Origin: Streptomyces abyssalis
Lineage (GTDB): Bacteria > Actinomycetota > Actinomycetes > Streptomycetales > Streptomycetaceae
NCBI RefSeq assembly: GCF_001751365.1
Contig: NZ_LJGT01000041.1
Span: 1,543,045 to 1,607,044, forward strand
DNA: 64,000 bases
Reading direction: 5' to 3'
The position numbers and the translations under genes are program-made. The notes beneath the pieces were generated by a model. The model was not told the DNA's origin. It searched no databases and was given only the letters and a program-made list of their open reading frames with translations. This document shows, piece by piece, positions 63,927 to 64,000 of this stretch. Every line of letters begins with the position of its first letter. Position 1 is the first letter of the stretch.

Positions 63927-64000
63927 ATGGAGTTCCAGGGTCGCGCCGCGGATCTCGACCTGCTGGCGCGGGAGTACGGAACGGTCGCCGACGGCACGGC
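63927..64000 (+). CDS. start of a gene, possibly an AAA-type ATPase regulator (5' part only)
   Basis: Begins ATG after CCGGAGG and reads MEFQGRAADLDLLAREYGTV and on to the right edge. The E-F-x-G-R-x-x-D-L-x-x-L opening is typical of ATPases of the archaeal-type or STAND regulators, where G-R-x-x-E/D-L precedes the Walker A. Only 24 codons are visible, so the call is tentative. Confidence 0.4.
   Translation, partial: MEFQGRAADLDLLAREYGTVADGT

Overview
The window is high-GC actinobacterial DNA, most likely from Streptomyces or a close relative. The signs are GC-rich third positions, many GTG starts, ATGA/GTGA overlaps between co-transcribed genes, Scr1-type XRE/DUF397 regulator pairs with adjacent anti-sigma-like ATPases, a SigB/SigF-type sigma factor beside a SpoIIE phosphatase, a large LuxR regulator, and a streptogrisin-like protease.

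Layout. 1-3935 (minus) is a CoA-thioester operon (NDP-forming CoA ligase, acyl-CoA dehydrogenase, thioesterase), divergent from an IclR regulator with a palindromic operator candidate between them. 4973-8158 (minus) is a cobalamin-riboswitch-controlled ABC importer (btuF-btuC-btuD). 8350-14479 (minus) holds a small secreted protein and a 1528-residue Rhs toxin with a T7SS-type N-terminus and an ADP-ribosyltransferase-like tip, followed by a probable immunity gene. 14769-20854 (plus) is a run of small house-keeping or stress genes. 21097-23419 is an autoregulated-looking GntR plus ABC exporter operon. 23639-30037 has a LuxR regulator, two convergent secreted hydrolases and a decayed kinase-like ATPase. 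30403-31253 is a deleted copy of the XRE/DUF397/ATPase module whose intact version lies at 56636-58333. 31238-33275 (minus) is a WXG100-like / lytic transglycosylase / membrane protein operon.

The centrepiece is 35136-47506. It encodes what looks like a complete aerobic nicotinate catabolic pathway of the maleamate type. A three-subunit molybdenum hydroxylase with a CoxG-like partner would make 6-hydroxynicotinate. NicC gives 2,5-dihydroxypyridine, NicX opens the ring to N-formylmaleamate, NicD deformylates, NicF deamidates to maleate and NicE isomerises to fumarate. An MFS carrier and a MarR regulator (NicR-like) accompany them. The same 25-bp sequence, with one mismatch, precedes both nicX and nicE and is a good candidate for the shared operator. 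The hydroxylase is of the L/M/S type and not the NicAB type known from Pseudomonas.

After this come an aldarate pair (talarate/galactarate dehydratase and GntP permease, divergent), a MarR regulator with its own palindrome, the SpoIIE phosphatase/SigB pair, a FUSC-type membrane protein, a phospholipase-D family enzyme, the intact XRE/DUF397/ATPase module, an FAD oxidoreductase, a second ABC system preceded by a methyltransferase remnant, a streptogrisin-like secreted protease, and the start of a further gene at the right edge. No CRISPR, tRNA, rRNA, insertion sequence or replication origin was seen.
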